Shown here one piece after another: positions 33,301-45,902 of a stretch of DNA of 64,000 nucleotides. Position numbers and translations under genes: made by a program. Position 1 is the stretch's first letter. Every line of letters starts with the position of its first letter. The notes beneath the pieces are model-generated. The model was not told the DNA's origin, searched no databases, and saw nothing but the letters and a program-made list of their open reading frames with translations. This DNA is from Guadua angustifolia (taxonomy: Eukaryota; Streptophyta; Magnoliopsida; Poales; Poaceae): contig CM070510.1 of assembly GCA_036346375.1 (NCBI GenBank), positions 63,894,376-63,958,375 on the forward strand. Reading direction: 5' to 3'.

Positions 33301-35966
33301 TTCACCCTATCAGGCATAGTCTCTGCAGATGAGTGTTTTCCTTTCTCTGAAGTACTGTTCTGCTTGGTGAGCTTGTCAGTTAGGTGCTATCAATATTACC
33401 ATGTATACGTTTTAGTGATCCCCTGTGCTACAGCTCCTGGATTACTACTGACTAGGCATAACAACTTGCAATGCAACAGCTATTACGTCTCTTGACAAGA
33501 ATATCACAGAAATTCATACCTTTTTTGCCGGCGATGTTTCATTGTCGGCCCTTTGAGGAAGTCAATGTCTTGCCCGATCAACGAAAAGCACACTCTCCTT
33601 TTAAACATCCACATGTTTCGTAAACACAACTTGGACCACTAATTTTTATTTTTATTTTTATTGTAATGCATTTATAAAACCAAATAAAATCACAAAATCA
33701 TGAAAGTACTTTCTGAGACACACACATATATATGATTTTTATGTATCCAATATAAATATTTTTTTTGAAAAAAAATCAATAATCAATCTTTTAAAAGTTT
33801 GACTATATGTATCTCAAAACGACGTGTATTTGTGACGGGAGAGAGAATAAAAGAAGTTGGAAGTGCTACCCTTATAATTCTTGGCTCCTGGGTCGGTTCC
33901 AGGCGCAGCACGCCATGACTCATGAGCATGCTGCCGAGAACGGTAGAAACTGGAAGGCGCACGCAGAGAACCGAAAGGTGGAAGACACCAACTAATCAAT
34001 CATATATCTGAGATATAATCTGACCAATCACTCAGAACGCTGGAACCTAACGGATCGATCGAACAGGGGCGGCAGAACGCGCAAACCCGAACCGATCGAG
34101 CAAAACCCAAGCGAAACCGCGGCGGGAGGGCGGAGGTGTCGGGCGAAATCCAACCAGTAGAAATTTCGGATTTTATTTTGGAGGTGACAGGAATTTTAGC
34201 CAAAATCAGATCAAAATTTTAAAAGCAAATTTAAAATCCAAAACCTTTTAGATGGGAAAACCAAAATTTTGGATGAAATCACCGAAATTTTGGGCCTTTT
34301 CAACTATCTGTGAAATGGGCTCCGAGGCCAATTCCAATAAAAAACCGACTGTGATATAAATTTTTAGAAAATTTTTAATTTTTTTATCCGATTGAGATTT
34401 AGAATTTCGGTCCTGACTGAAATCCGTATTTTTGCCAAGATTTCTGAAATCTCGGCAAGATTTTGACCCTATGTCGAGGAGGGTTTCGCACCTGGGGAAG
34501 TGGATGTGGTGCAATGGATCGATCGAGCTTCGAGAGGAGAAAGAACGGGGAAGAATTGCCATGCTTGTGCTGTGAGTGGTAGGGAAGAGACGCGCTCAGA
34601 AAGGCAATGCAGTTCGATTTCGTGTGTAGGCTTAGGCCACATTTGGTTAGGTTTATATTTTTTGGTTTATAACTTGAATCTAGTTTTTATTTAAACAATT
34701 TAAAAATTATTGGTTTTTATAAGTGGTAGTGATGAGTAATTTTACCCTAACTTTAATATTATTAGTCTAAAAATAATCCTCAATAAGCTAAAAAAGCCAC
34801 CATTTGGTGACTTTTGGCTTTAGTTATATGGAGACTTATGTCTTTTAAAAAATTTAGATAAAAAACTACTCATTTGTTTTAACTTTAGCTTTTTTGGCAA
34901 TTAAGCTAATAGAAAAGTCTAAACAAACAGGATCTCACGCTCCTTTTGTTTTGGCTTAGTTTTTTCTTGTCCCGCGCAGCTTAAAAGTCAGTTTTTTCTT
35001 GAGCGGCTCAAAAGCAGTCTATTTTTATATGTGATGTATGTGAGTAACTTTACCATAACTTTAATAACATTAATCTAAAACTAACCCTAAAAAACACATC
35101 TCAGATGGATTTTGTCTTTTAGTTATATATAAGTTTATAACTTAAAAAAAATCCGATAAAAAGGCACACATTTGTCTAAGCTTCGACTTTTTAGATTTTT
35201 TAAGCTTAAAAAAGATAAGAAAAAAGCCTGGACTGGACTGCCTGCAGTGCTGGATACGAAATTGGACACTAATTATTTGGACCGAGAGATGGGCCTCGGC
35301 ACAAATATGGGCTGATAGGTTGGATTTATGACCGGGCCGGATATTTCTGATCTAACGGTGGAGTGGAGCATTTTGGGCTCCATGCTGTCCGCCTCCTGTG
35401 TAGCACGGGGTACCATGCTACGTATGGCCCAAACCACAGGCAGGACATCCCTTCATCTTCTCCGAAACTCGCAATCGAATCCAGTTTAAAAGTTCTTCAA
35501 AAAGAGATCCAACTTTGGCAGCACGTCATTGTCTCTCTTCTGACCTATAAGCCGCCTTCGTCTTTGTGCAAAACGAGTGAATGGTAGTATGCATTTGTGT
35601 CGCTTAATTACAAGGTGATCGTAACCCTGCTGATAACGACCAGTAAAGCGATTCAAGTACTTGGTCCAGAAGGAAAGATCGACAGCTCATGTTAGCCATG
35701 GAGATCGATGGCACTCGAATTTTCTATGGTGAAGAATGGCTATTAGGGGTTGGAGCTTAACTCTCGGGCCATCTGCACTTCGAGCAATTTTCCTCCCCAT
35801 TTCCTTTTTGTATGCTTTCCAGAAAGAATTTTAATACGTCTTGTTGGTACCCTTTTCACAATTTTCCAATCTTTATCTCATGTGTATGTCCCTATTAATT
35901 ACTTATATTCACCATGTCCCATGCATGTATATGCGGTGGACGTGAACATCTCTTAAATAGGTTAAT
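33301..35966. other. No gene; repeat remnants
   Basis: 33.59-33.85 kb is one arm of a MITE ending gtgtatttgtgacggga, related to the MITE split at 46.2/57.1 kb. 34.15-34.45 kb is a gaaatttcgg-rich remnant like 17.7 kb. 34.63-35.24 kb holds two related Tourist-like remnants in tandem (shared aactttaat-attaatctaaaa core). The rest shows nothing. Confidence 0.4.
34630..35235. repeat. Two tandem MITE-like remnants
   Basis: Each copy contains gagtaa-ttttacc-taactttaat-a-attagtctaaa and ends with lysine-poor AT-rich arms ending like aaaagtctaaacaaacagg. Clear termini and target duplications were not found. A related stretch is at 24.05-24.30 kb. Confidence 0.45.
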
Positions 35967-35975
35967 TAGCACCAC

Positions 35976-36378
35976 GGGTGTGTCTAGGAATCACTCGGAT
36001 GTTTTCCTAAAAAAATCAGCCAAATTTTTGGATGTTGCACACATTGAAAAAATGCTGCATAGGTAGGAAAAAAATATTGCAACGCATCTGAAATTTGGGA
36101 GCCTCTTGCAACATTTTTGTTCAACGCTTGTAACATTTTTTTCCGACACGTTGCAATATTTTTCCTCTATGGATGCAACATTTTTTCCAACGCGTGCAAC
36201 ATTTTCCTTCGACAACAGTAGAAATGCGGCACAGTAAACAGATGTTGCAAGCGTTGAAAAAAAATGTTGCACGCGTCATAAAAAAATGTTGCAAGAATTG
36301 AACAAAAATGTTACAAAAGGCTCCCAAATTGAAGTGATTTTAGCAAACAAAATATCCGGATGATGTTTATCAAAACCC
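35976..36378. mobile_element. MITE with 10-bp duplication and TTGCAACATTTTT repeats
   Basis: The exact direct repeat TTAGCACCAC flanks it (35966-35975 and 36379-36388). The ends begin GGGTGTGTC and GGGTTTTGA (reverse). The interior is an imperfect foldback rich in TTGCAACATTTTT and its complement, about a dozen copies. It is non-coding. Confidence 0.75.
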
Positions 36379-36388
36379 TTAGCACCAC

Positions 36389-38296
36389 AGCACGGCCTAG
36401 ACGTCAAGGCGTTTCAGGAAAATGCCTTGAATTATCTCTTATTTATGGCAGTTTTGATAAACGCCTAAAATAGTATGCCATTAGCCCATTACAAGGTGTT
36501 TTAGAGAAAAGGCCGAAAAAACTCACGCCCATTGAGACGTTTCTGTAAAAATACCTAAAAAAAAAGCTAGTATTGTATTAAAACGTCTTTAGAGAAATGA
36601 TGCAATAACAAAATTATGTGAAGCGTTCTCTAGAAAACACCAAATTAAATTGCTACAAGATATGCACAAAACACCCTATATCATACATTATATCCAAAAC
36701 ACCCCCCTTCCCCCTTAGCCTCTTTCGATATACTACTGGTCCGATCCTCACCTCTAGAGCTTTGTCGGAGACGTTGTGCTCGTCGCACCGTCACACGCGC
36801 AGCTTGCCCCGCTGTGGCCGCCATCGCTGCCCTGGTTGTTACTCTGCCCTGCTTATTACTCAGCCCCTGGCGCAGGTGCCTACTCCATGGTTGCCTACTT
36901 GCCTGCGCCAACTCCATGGTTGCCTCGTTTGTCACCGCTCACCACATCTCCCTGTTGTACAATAGCGAAGCTTGATAAAAAAATAGAGAAGAAACCATCC
37001 CTTAATGGAGACTGAATTACGTAAGAAAGAGGTGGTCGTTTTTCTAGTCTAATAACTTGTTAGACCTAATTGCACTACTTTCTTCAAATATACGCAAAAT
37101 TGGAGGGGATGCCATGGCCAAGTTGGCCTCTACATATATAGATAGCTCCACCCTGTCGTTGCGATCTCGTTTACTACACAAATAGCCCCAGCGCCTCTTC
37201 TAGGGCCCTGTCATAGGCCTTATGTCTCATCTTCTTCCATGACGGTGGCCTCCTGCAAGTAGTGGCGCCTGTACTATCTCCTAGTGTCATCCACCACCCA
37301 ACTTCTACTGGTAACGACGACCTCCCCACGGTCAGTGGAGCTATCGTCGTTCGGCCATTCTGCCCCTTAATTGTCACCACTGTTGGCTGTGCCTGGCCTC
37401 CTCTACTCAGCTCACACTATACTACTTGTTGAAATCTAGGGTTCGGCCTATGAACCGTGTAGATCTAGCCAAAGTATAAGTCTCCAGGTATGTTCAAATT
37501 GGCCACACCCTCCTTTACTCAGGCCACACGACTGCTTGTTGAAATCTAGGGTTCAGTTTGTGAACTCTGTAGATCTAACCACTGCCCCGTAAATCCTTTA
37601 TTCCTTTTTTTTATTTTTTGTTCAATTCTGAACAAAGTAATTGGGGAAGATGTTTTCTTCCCTCATTTATCATGAAGCCCGAGCCACAGAAAAAGAGTGA
37701 GATGAATTTAAAAGTTCATTATATATTTCCCTGCGGCTTGAGAGAAGGAAGAAGTCGTAACTTCAAAGAGAAAACCGGATATGACTAATGTAAAAAGATC
37801 CTAAATGTTGGTTTGTCGATCCTCTCGATTAATATACCACCAATCTCTTCTTCTCTTTTCTACTCAATTCTAGTTTATTAGATTCTTGTTTAAAAGAATT
37901 AAAGAACATGAATACAACTGAGAGAAAACTGATGAGTTCCTACGACAAGGCTAATGCAAAAATTTCCCCTATGTTTCCTTCTGATGTCCTTGCAGCTGCT
38001 CCGGTCCACGCCGATACCCTGCGTCCCCTCGCGAAGCAACCACGACCCAAAACCGACAACGACGAACGAAGGGGGTCGTAATGTTAACCGTCACCGGAGA
38101 AGAAGATCGGAAGACGATGACACGAGAAGCAAAAGATTTCCCCAAGAAATGATCAGGGGATCAGATATGCGTTTGTGTTGACGATGGCCGAGCCCTCGAG
38201 TCCGGCCTTCTTTTCTCCTATCACTCTCACGCGGTCTCTCGTGCATCCATCCACCTCCGAAACTGCCGCTTAATTTTGCTGAGCACCGCCTCCAAG
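36389..38296. other. No gene; local duplication
   Basis: A ~75-bp direct duplication (cttgttgaaatctagggttc...gtagatcta) lies at about 37428-37466 and 37534-37574 with flanking cctttactcag blocks. Short frames have no recognisable features. Confidence 0.35.
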
Positions 38297-39008
38297 CAGT
38301 GGCGGAGCCAGAAATTTCTAAAGGAGGGATCTAAGAATGAAGTGAACCTCTACTATTGATTGATTCATTGATATTCAAAATTTAATATATAGTAAGTACA
38401 ATATGTAACACTTGTAACTTGCAAAGATTTAGAGAACGTATCACTTAATATAATAAGTACAATATATAAACGCTTTGGAAGGTACAACTGCAGCTTAAGA
38501 ATTGGACTCTTGTGTAATCTCACCGACGTTAACCCTGTACATTCTATATGAGACTTCTTTAAGCAGAGAAAACAGAGGATATATATATCTACATGCCCAT
38601 ACTATTTATTTGTAGTCTCAAATTCTAATGCAAATATATACCAATCCAAATGTTCTTAAATTAGCCTACTTATATTCCCTTACGCCAGCAAATATTCTAA
38701 ACTAGGTTCTTTAATATGAGAAATGGAGCAAAAATACATGCTAGGAGACATTCTTCTTCGTTATCCTTGTGGTTTGTTGGAACACATCGATTCAGTGCTG
38801 TTTTTATAGTCTGCTCTGATCATCACAGCCATTAGGTAATTAATTAATTACCAATCGATGGAGTATGTATATGCTAGAAGCAAGCAATTAAATCTGTGTT
38901 GTGAGTTAGTCAACAATCCTTACAAGCTAGCAAATATCGACCCGCGAGGGGGGACCTACGGGCTCTCACTGGTTGCTAAGCCTTAAAGTGCATAGCTCCA
39001 CCCGGCTG
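38297..39008. mobile_element. Possible hAT element of the CAGTGGCGGAGCCAG family
   Basis: The left end CAGTGGCGGAGCCAGAAATTTC is nearly the same as the end at 20003. The right end is doubtful: gcatagctccacccgg at 38988-39003 is a poor inverse match and no convincing duplication was seen. It is AT-rich and non-coding. Confidence 0.4.
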
Positions 39009-39077
39009 GCCTCATTGCTTTCTGCACCAAAAGATTAAGCCATGACATGCATGCTCTGGATGGAAACGTAGCACTCC

Positions 39078-39195
39078 TCCATCTAAATTTATAGAGTGTA
39101 CTTTTTAAATATTTCTATATGTAAATATACGACGTATGTTATGTTTTAACATAAAAAATTAATATAACAATTCCTTTATAAAAATATTAGGGAAC
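39078..39195 (+). repeat. Stowaway MITE fragment
   Basis: ctcctccatctaaatttatagagtg matches the left end of the Stowaway family at 59945. The right half is missing. Confidence 0.45.
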
Positions 39196-39436
39196 GATAT
39201 ACCATTCTCAAGCTTTCCAAGGTACAACCTCGTCTCCTCCCTTCCTGCTCGTCACTTCTCAGCTTTCATGAGATCTTGTGATGTGTGAAGATTACACCAA
39301 GGTAGCTAGTAGGGCCGGCCCTGAGGGGGCAGGTGGTGGTCGCCTGACCCCCAAAATCATGGGGTCTTCTAGGTATGCAACTACACTATGAGTTTTTGGC
39401 CCAGTCGCGAGCAACTACACTAGATTCGAAGAACTC

Positions 39437-39907
39437 ATGATGTTTAAAGATATATTCGGATTTTTATTGAGCTCAAGCACTCTAAAGTTATTAAATGATA
39501 GTGAACTTGAAGAGTGTTACACTAAATTTGTAGACACTTTCTCTCATGATGGTTCATCTGATGTTGAGGTATATAATTTTATTTCTGAATTAAAGATTAT
39601 GAAATTCACTTTGCCAGATGGCGCATTGTCTGCTATGGAGATTTGCGAGCATGTCAGAGATGTGGATTGTTATCCTAATGTCTCCATTGCTTATCAAATC
39701 TTATTTACTTTGCCTGCGACTGTTGCATTGGCTGAAAGAAGCTCTTCAAAATTGAAATTGTTAAAGAACTATTTGAGATCAACAATGACTCAAGAAAGGT
39801 TAAATGATTTGGCGATTTTATGCATCGAGAAAAAGTTATTGGACGAGTTTGATATCAACAGTATAATCGATGACTTTGTATCACAGAATGTTAGAATTTT
39901 TTTTTAA
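39437..39907 (+). pseudogene. hAT transposase, C-terminal dimerisation domain fragment
   Basis: The 156-codon frame from the ATG at 39437 ends in the hAT dimerisation domain. Residues ~90-130 carry NVSIAYQILFTLPATVALAE then RSSSKLKLLKNYLRSTMTQE, the motif of plant ZMYM1-like hAT transposases, except that the usual AERSFSKLK is AERSSSKLK. The frame then runs through ERLNDLAILCIEKKLLDEFD to the stop in a T-run. The BED finger and catalytic segment are missing, so it is a leftover of a larger gene (the full family is around 700-800 aa) and not a functional transposase by itself. Confidence 0.75.
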
Positions 39908-40036
39908 GATGATGCCAAGTGCCAAGTAAGTGTTTATGATTACAATTTACATTTGTCATTTCATAAACTTTAAATTGTTCTATAGAAATATTTTTTGTGC
40001 ATCGAATATTAATTTCTTCACTAATGTATGCTTATA

Positions 40037-40040
<4 letters not shown>

Positions 40041-40081
<41 letters not shown>
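40041..40081. repeat. (TA)n microsatellite
   Basis: About 20 uninterrupted TA units lie inside the right part of the hAT element at 39310-40148. Confidence 0.95.
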
Positions 40082-40083
<2 letters not shown>

Positions 40084-40549
40084 AGAGATGGAAGAGGTCT
40101 TCATATAAGTTTTCGTCCCGAATTCTCAAAATATCAGGACCGGCCCTGTAGCTAGAAGTTTGCAACAAAAACAACATCGATCATCACGCAGAAGAGAAGC
40201 CTGCTGATCCCATCGATCGATTTCATGTGTTAGCTTTACCAATCCATTTGAGATTGCCGAGCATCCATCGATCCATAGGAAGCAACAAGCCGGCCTCCGC
40301 CGCCGGCGCAAGCAGTTCGCCATAGGTTCCGGTCAACGTTTGTTGCATGTGCGATGACCCCGGCCTCCTGCCTGAACTATTCCATAGCACCGCCTGCTAC
40401 ATCCACTCCCAACACACATACGTATGCATGCAGTGTACATATTATATATCTCTATGTACTCACATCTATCGCTCATGTATGTGATGACACACCTCCTACG
40501 TTCACTTGCAATTAGGATTCATTTTCGTGTTTGATCCTATTCTTGCATG

Positions 40550-40852
40550 AGAGATTCATGTGTTTTTATGGAACCTCATGAAACTTTCGAGTAAAATCTA
40601 TCTACAAAACCTACATGTAGGCAAAGTTTCACCAGTGCAGGATAAGTTTCACTAGTATAGGCAAAATTTCACGATGTTTCAATTACAAGTTTCACACTTA
40701 GGTTTCATAATTTTTCACACATTAGTTCCACTAAGTTTCATAGTCTTCGTATTAAAGTTTCGCGATGTTTCACAGACAGGTTTCATGTTTTACATGAAAC
40801 ATATCTGTTAAATTATGTTTGATGAAACCTATATGTGAAACGTTATGAAACT
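40550..40852. repeat. GTTTCA/TGAAAC motif cluster
   Basis: The motif GTTTCA or its complement recurs more than fifteen times in 300 bp, in both orientations, and resumes after the MITE at 41249. The whole looks like an older foldback element interrupted by that MITE. Its outer limits were not resolved. Confidence 0.5.
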
Positions 40853-40861
40853 TATAAATAC

Positions 40862-41239
40862 GGCAACATATCCTATGCATACACAGGGCTTCTCGTGCAC
40901 ACACCGTGCACACCAACTAACGAAAGTCATGAAAAATTCTGAAAAAAATTGTAGATATACTTCATATATTACTCTACCTATGTATGAAGTTTCAAGATCA
41001 AATTCATTATATATCGAGAGTTACAAAAAGAAAAATTTTGACAAGTTGAAACTATTAAACGTGTCAGAATTTTTTTTTTGTAACTCTCAATATATAATGA
41101 AATTGAATCTACAATTTTATACATAGGTAAAGTAATCTATGAAGTACATCTACAAGTTTTTTCAGAATTTTTTATGACTTTCGTTAGTTGGTGTGCACGG
41201 TGTGTACATGAGAAGCCTGTGTGCACATGATATGTTGCC
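40862..41239. mobile_element. Foldback MITE with perfect 9-bp duplication
   Basis: The arms start GGCAACATATCC and end GATATGTTGCC and are inverse over about 170 bp each. The 9-bp duplication TATAAATAC is exact on both sides (40853-40861, 41240-41248), pointing to a Mutator-type MITE. It is non-coding. Confidence 0.9.
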
Positions 41240-41248
41240 TATAAATAC

Positions 41249-42310
41249 ACTTCAAACGTTGTGAAACTCCTGAATCAATTAATGGCCTCGCTCGCGCTTG
41301 CGGATGATGAAGGGCTGTCATGCTTAGGAGGACGATCGACAAGAGGGCCACACGTTGGTAGACAGAGGTAACGGGCTATGCGGACTCAGTAAGGAAGGCA
41401 CACGTGAGATGATTTGATTAAAACAAATTAACGATGCCAACCAACCCCGTTCAAATGTCGCTGCACGGTATACTGTGCTCTAGTCATATTCTTCCTTTAT
41501 ACCCTAATGAATATCTAGATTTATTTCATATTTTCTACATACATGTATTGAACATATTGATCAGAGGTAATTTAATCATTTTAATTTCTCCTTGATCTGT
41601 ATGTAAACAGAAAATACCTTAAGTACATACATGGTAGGCTATATCATTATAACTCTCTCTCTCCATCAATTACTGTGGATATATACTACTCGCACAAGTT
41701 AAAAGATGTCGTGTGCACTGGGATCTTGCAGCAAGATAGATCATCTCAGATCGGATAACTGGATATGGCCTATCCATGTCTCTACCTGTCTCGATCCATC
41801 CATCCGTCTTTGTTTACTTTCTGATATATATAAACACTACAGTACTACTACTTATCATGCACAACATGGCTACGTAGTATACGTTCCTGCAGGCAGTTCC
41901 TTAATCAAGGCGTGCGTGCATTTAATCCTGATTCATTCGTTGTTTTTTTCCAAAATGGCTGCGACGCCTGCGCGGATAGAATCAGATAGGTAGCTCGATC
42001 AATTAGGCATCGTTTTCATTGGTAGCTTTGGATAAGCGGCAAACTGTAGCTTGTCGTTGATCTTTGTTAGGTATCTGCAAAAGATTTGAAAGTTTGCACA
42101 AACATACTTTGTGATACTACGATCTTTTCTAAAAGGATTTTGGCAAAATGAGTAAGCATTGAAAAGAAGCCCAAATTCACTTTGTAGGCATACTTTTTGG
42201 TCAAAGAGTAGAAAAGTCAAATCTTTGCAAACACAATGCATTGACAAAATTTGTGAAAGTTTCATACGTACACATAACCTTTGCAAACACATATCAACTG
42301 ATACAATGAT
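41249..42310. other. No recognisable gene
   Basis: Short frames only. The 42.0-42.3 kb part has repeated ctttgcaaacaca motifs and could be the terminal region of the CACTA remnant that follows, but no CACTA end was found. Confidence 0.3.
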
Positions 42311-42319
42311 GTACTCCTT

Positions 42320-45074
42320 TTATTTACAATATAACCCTTCTTGATGATCTACACGCATATAATTTCTTCCATGTGTGTCGTTGTCACCGCTAAGACAGGC
42401 CCCATCCGCAAACGGAGGTATTTCATCGAATTGGTCATATTCTTCTTCATCTATGACATTTTCGACACCAACGATCCGCCGCTTACCATAAAGGACGACG
42501 TGCAACCTCGGATTGGCCGGATCACGCACATAGAAGACTTGATTTGCTTGCTTCGCAAGTACGAATGGGTCATCTTTATAGGCGAGTCTGCTGAGATCCA
42601 CAAGAGTAAAACCTCTCTTGTCGACCTTCACTCCATCGAACAATGGAATTTGGTATATTCCGTAATCGAGCTCCCAAATTTCTTCAATCACCCCGTAATA
42701 AGAGTTCATTGCCATTGAGGATCCTCCTTTCCAAAGGATGTTCATCTGACAAAGCATCTATGCCGACACCATTGTTTTGAACAAGACTCTTCGATCGACT
42801 TTCAATGTAAAAGGTGTACCCATTAATATCGTACTCGCCATGTCTCAGACATTAAATCTAGGTCCGTCACCAACCATTTGATAGTATCACTAACAGAGAC
42901 CTCGCCTCTGTTTGAACCATGTTAGAAATCTATCGTTGTGTTCTCGCATGATGGAAAGCTCATCCATATGTGGATTCTCTTCTCGTAAAATCGACTTGTG
43001 CCGCTTCGATATACCCCGCAACTTCGTTTGTCTTTGCAAGATCGCCGATGCGCTTTGCAATACATATCAAATCGTGGCCTCGTTAGTTTCGCCCCCAGTT
43101 CCTTTGCCGGATAGTCCGCCTCATGGCGAGATAGAGGAACACCGATTGCTTGTCTTCTCCGAGATAGTCCACGCAGAACTCAATAACCTCTTCACCCCAT
43201 AACCTTCCACAATACTACCCTCGTGTTTCGACCGATTCCTCACGAGACTTTAATATACCCATGTACCTCTCGAACGGATACATGTAACGTAAGAATGCGG
43301 GGCCACATATCTTAATCTCTCTGACAAGGTGAACAACAAGATGGACCATGACGTCGAAGAACGATGGTGGGAAATGCATCTCAAGCTGACATAGAGTCTG
43401 CACCACCTCACTCTGTAAGTTGTCTAGCATATCGGGTCAATAACTTTGCAGAGATCGCATTGAAGAAATAATGAGCTTCGTGATTGCAAACCCGACATCC
43501 TCAAAGTGAATATTTCTGATTGCAACTGGGAGCATTTGGGTCATCAAGACATGGCAGTCGTGGGACTTCATGCCCAACAACTTCAAATCATCCATGGACA
43601 CCAGCTTCTTAATGTTTGCGGAGTAGCCAGATGGAACTTTAATACCTTGGAGACATTTGCAGAGATCTTCTTTCTCCTTCTTGGACAGGTGTAGCATGCG
43701 GGGATGTACGGACCTTTCCCATCCTCCTCTATCACCGCAAGCCCGGCCCGATTCCCATGTAGGCCATGTCGCGACGAGCATTCACACCATCCTTGGTCTT
43801 CCCAGGTATGTTCAGCAGGATACCAACCAAATTGTCGCAGACATTCTTCTCAACGTGCATGACATCAATACAATGTCGGACATCTAACTCCTTCCAGTAC
43901 GGCAAGTCCCAAAATATGGACCTCTTCTTCCAAATTGTCCTAGTACTAAGCAGATTTACGACTCTTTCCGCATCAAGTTCAATATCCTCCACACGTGAAT
44001 ATACTTGCCTTCCACTCATAGGTCGGGGCGAACGGACTTCCCTCTTCCCATCAAATTTGTCATCCATTTTACGGTATCGATGACTTCGAGGTAGAAACCT
44101 ACGGTGACCCATATACACGGTTTTCTTGGAATTCGGTAGCCATAGGCTCTCAGTCTCCTCTTCACAGATAGGACACGCTTTGGCTCCTTTCGTACTGTAC
44201 CCGCCAAATTACCAAGCGGGAAATCATTTATGGTACAAAATACCATAGCTCGTAGGGTGAAATACTCTCTTTTGTATGCATCCCACACCACGACCCCCTC
44301 ATTCCACAATTGTACCAAATCCTCGATCAATGGTGCAAGGTACACATCAATATCATTTCCCGGCTGTTTGGGTCCCGAGATTAGCAAGGACATCATGATA
44401 TACTTCCGCTTCATGCACAACCAAGGAGGGAGGTTGTAGATACACAACGAATCGCCACGTGGGTGTTGACGGCTGCTCATGTTACCAAACGGATTCATTC
44501 CATCGGTACTCAACCCAAACCTTATGTTCCTCATTTCGGCACCAAACTCCTCATGTTTCCAATCGATGTTTCTCCATTGAGCCGAATCAAAGAGGTGTCT
44601 CGGCTTGCCATCTTCCTTTCGAGACTCATAATGCCAACGCAACAATTTTGCCTCTCTCGATTTGCAAACAACCGCCAAGACGGGAATGATGGGCAAGTAC
44701 CACAATACCTTGGCGGTGCACCTTTAGTGACCTCTTCACCATCGTTGCCTCGGCTCTTACGCTTCTTGTCGTTCACGCTTCTCCTTTTGTTTGTACCGGG
44801 CGCCTTTAATGGACAAACGCAGCCCTCGATATGCGTTACGGTACAAGATGCAATCATTAGACATGCATGTATCCTTTCTATTTCCATTCCCATGGGACAC
44901 ATGAGAGCTTCTTCGCTTCATAAATGCTTGTTGGCAACTCGCTTCTTCCGAAGCACATCCGATAGAAGAACTAGAAGTGCAGCAACTCGCCATCCGGTTC
45001 CACCGTATCTTAGTTGCACACCGGAAGGGTACCACTGTCTCGCCGTGATGGATCCAACACGTGTAATTCCTCAC
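42320..45074 (-). pseudogene. CACTA TNP2-type transposase pseudogene (copy 1)
   Basis: Fragments in several frames run colinear on the minus strand. 45074-44757 is the N-terminal part (YTCWIHHGE, MSNDCILYRNAYRGL). 44705-44016 is the TNP2 core with RWHYESRK, SAQWRNIDWKHEEFG, RNIRFGLSTDGMNPFGNMSS, YNLPPWLCMKRKYIMMSLLI, DVYLAPLIEDLVQLWNEGV. 44118-43732 follows with DLPYWKELDVRHCIDVMHVE KNVCDNLVG. 43781-43215 covers DUF4218 (LKLLGMKSHDCHVLMTQMLP; CQLEMHFPPSFFDVMVHLVV). 42757-42320 covers the DUF4216-like end (YYGVIEEIWELDYG, ENVIDEEEYDQFDE). At least four frame breaks and an N-terminal deletion relative to copy 2 make it non-functional. No TIR was found for it, so it is an isolated remnant. Confidence 0.85.
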
Positions 45075-45109
45075 AAAGCCACGCCGAAGTCACAGATGCG
45101 AGCGAGATA

Positions 45110-45589
45110 AAAGAAAGGAAACCTCAAGTATATACTGGGATGCATGGCCGGTTTGGCTGGCTGATCAATCTGGTATCGATCCTTTTTTGTATTGTCTTGC
45201 TAGACAAGGATTTTGGAAAAGAAAAACGTTTGGTTCGTTGATTGGAAGGTTGCTTGCTGGGACTGAGAGCATATATGCCTGAAGCTGCGAAGGGAACAAA
45301 GTAAACCAAGTGAACAGATGCAGGTTTGAACATTGCGAGTTCAAAACAGTAGAAGAGAATAATCAACATAAGTTCCTCTGATTAATTTTGTCGCTCAAGT
45401 TTGTACAAATACAATCAGACTGCTGAACACTGAAAAATCACAACCTGCAGTGCATGGAGGTTATGACAGGAATTGGTCAACAATTTGTGTAGTCATAGTA
45501 AACTAGCTGGGCTCTTATATGATTGATTGTACACGTTAACATAGAATTGTATTGTTCTCTCTCTTGTATGAGTACTGCCCTTTGTACAT
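45110..45589. other. No recognisable gene
   Basis: Spacer between the TNP2 remnant and the next MITE; short frames only. Confidence 0.3.
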
Positions 45590-45598
45590 TTTTAAGAA

Positions 45599-45864
45599 AG
45601 CAACATATCCGGTGCAAATGGTTGTTCAGTGCTAAAATACTAACATCCATCATGGGCCATCCGATCTATCATGTGATGCTCAGATTGAGAGTGGTGAAAT
45701 CCCTTGTCACTTAAACGGTTTTGCGAAAACCCCATCTATTTCTCTCCTCATTCTATGAGGGGTTTCCACCACTCTCAATCTAAACCGCACATGATAGATC
45801 GGATGGCCCACGATGGATGTTAGCATTTTAGCACTGAATAGCCATTTGCACTAGATACATTGCC
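45599..45864. mobile_element. MITE with ~110 bp arms, Mutator-type duplication
   Basis: The arms contain gtgcaaatgg, gggccatccgatctatcatg and gattgagagtggtg in inverse order on the two sides. Flanks TTTTAAGAA (45590-45598) and TTTTAGGAA (45865-45873) match at 8 of 9. The element is 266 bp and folds almost completely. Confidence 0.75.
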
Positions 45865-45902
45865 TTTTAGGAAACACACTAAAGAAACCTAGGGGAGATG
45901 GA

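Larger units (their letters stand above)
39310..40148. mobile_element. Deleted hAT element (GGGCCGGCCCTG ends) with transposase C-terminus
   Basis: The left end TAGGGCCGGCCCTG and the right end CAGGACCGGCCCTG are near-palindromic and mutually inverse. TAGCTAG flanks both ends (39303-39309, 40149-40155), giving 7-8 bp of duplication. Only the last part of the transposase remains, so it is a non-autonomous deletion derivative. Confidence 0.8.

Noticed and set aside
44463..45110. 215-codon plus-strand frame
   Set aside because: It is antisense to the TNP2 pseudogene, whose minus-strand translation is clearly the family match.
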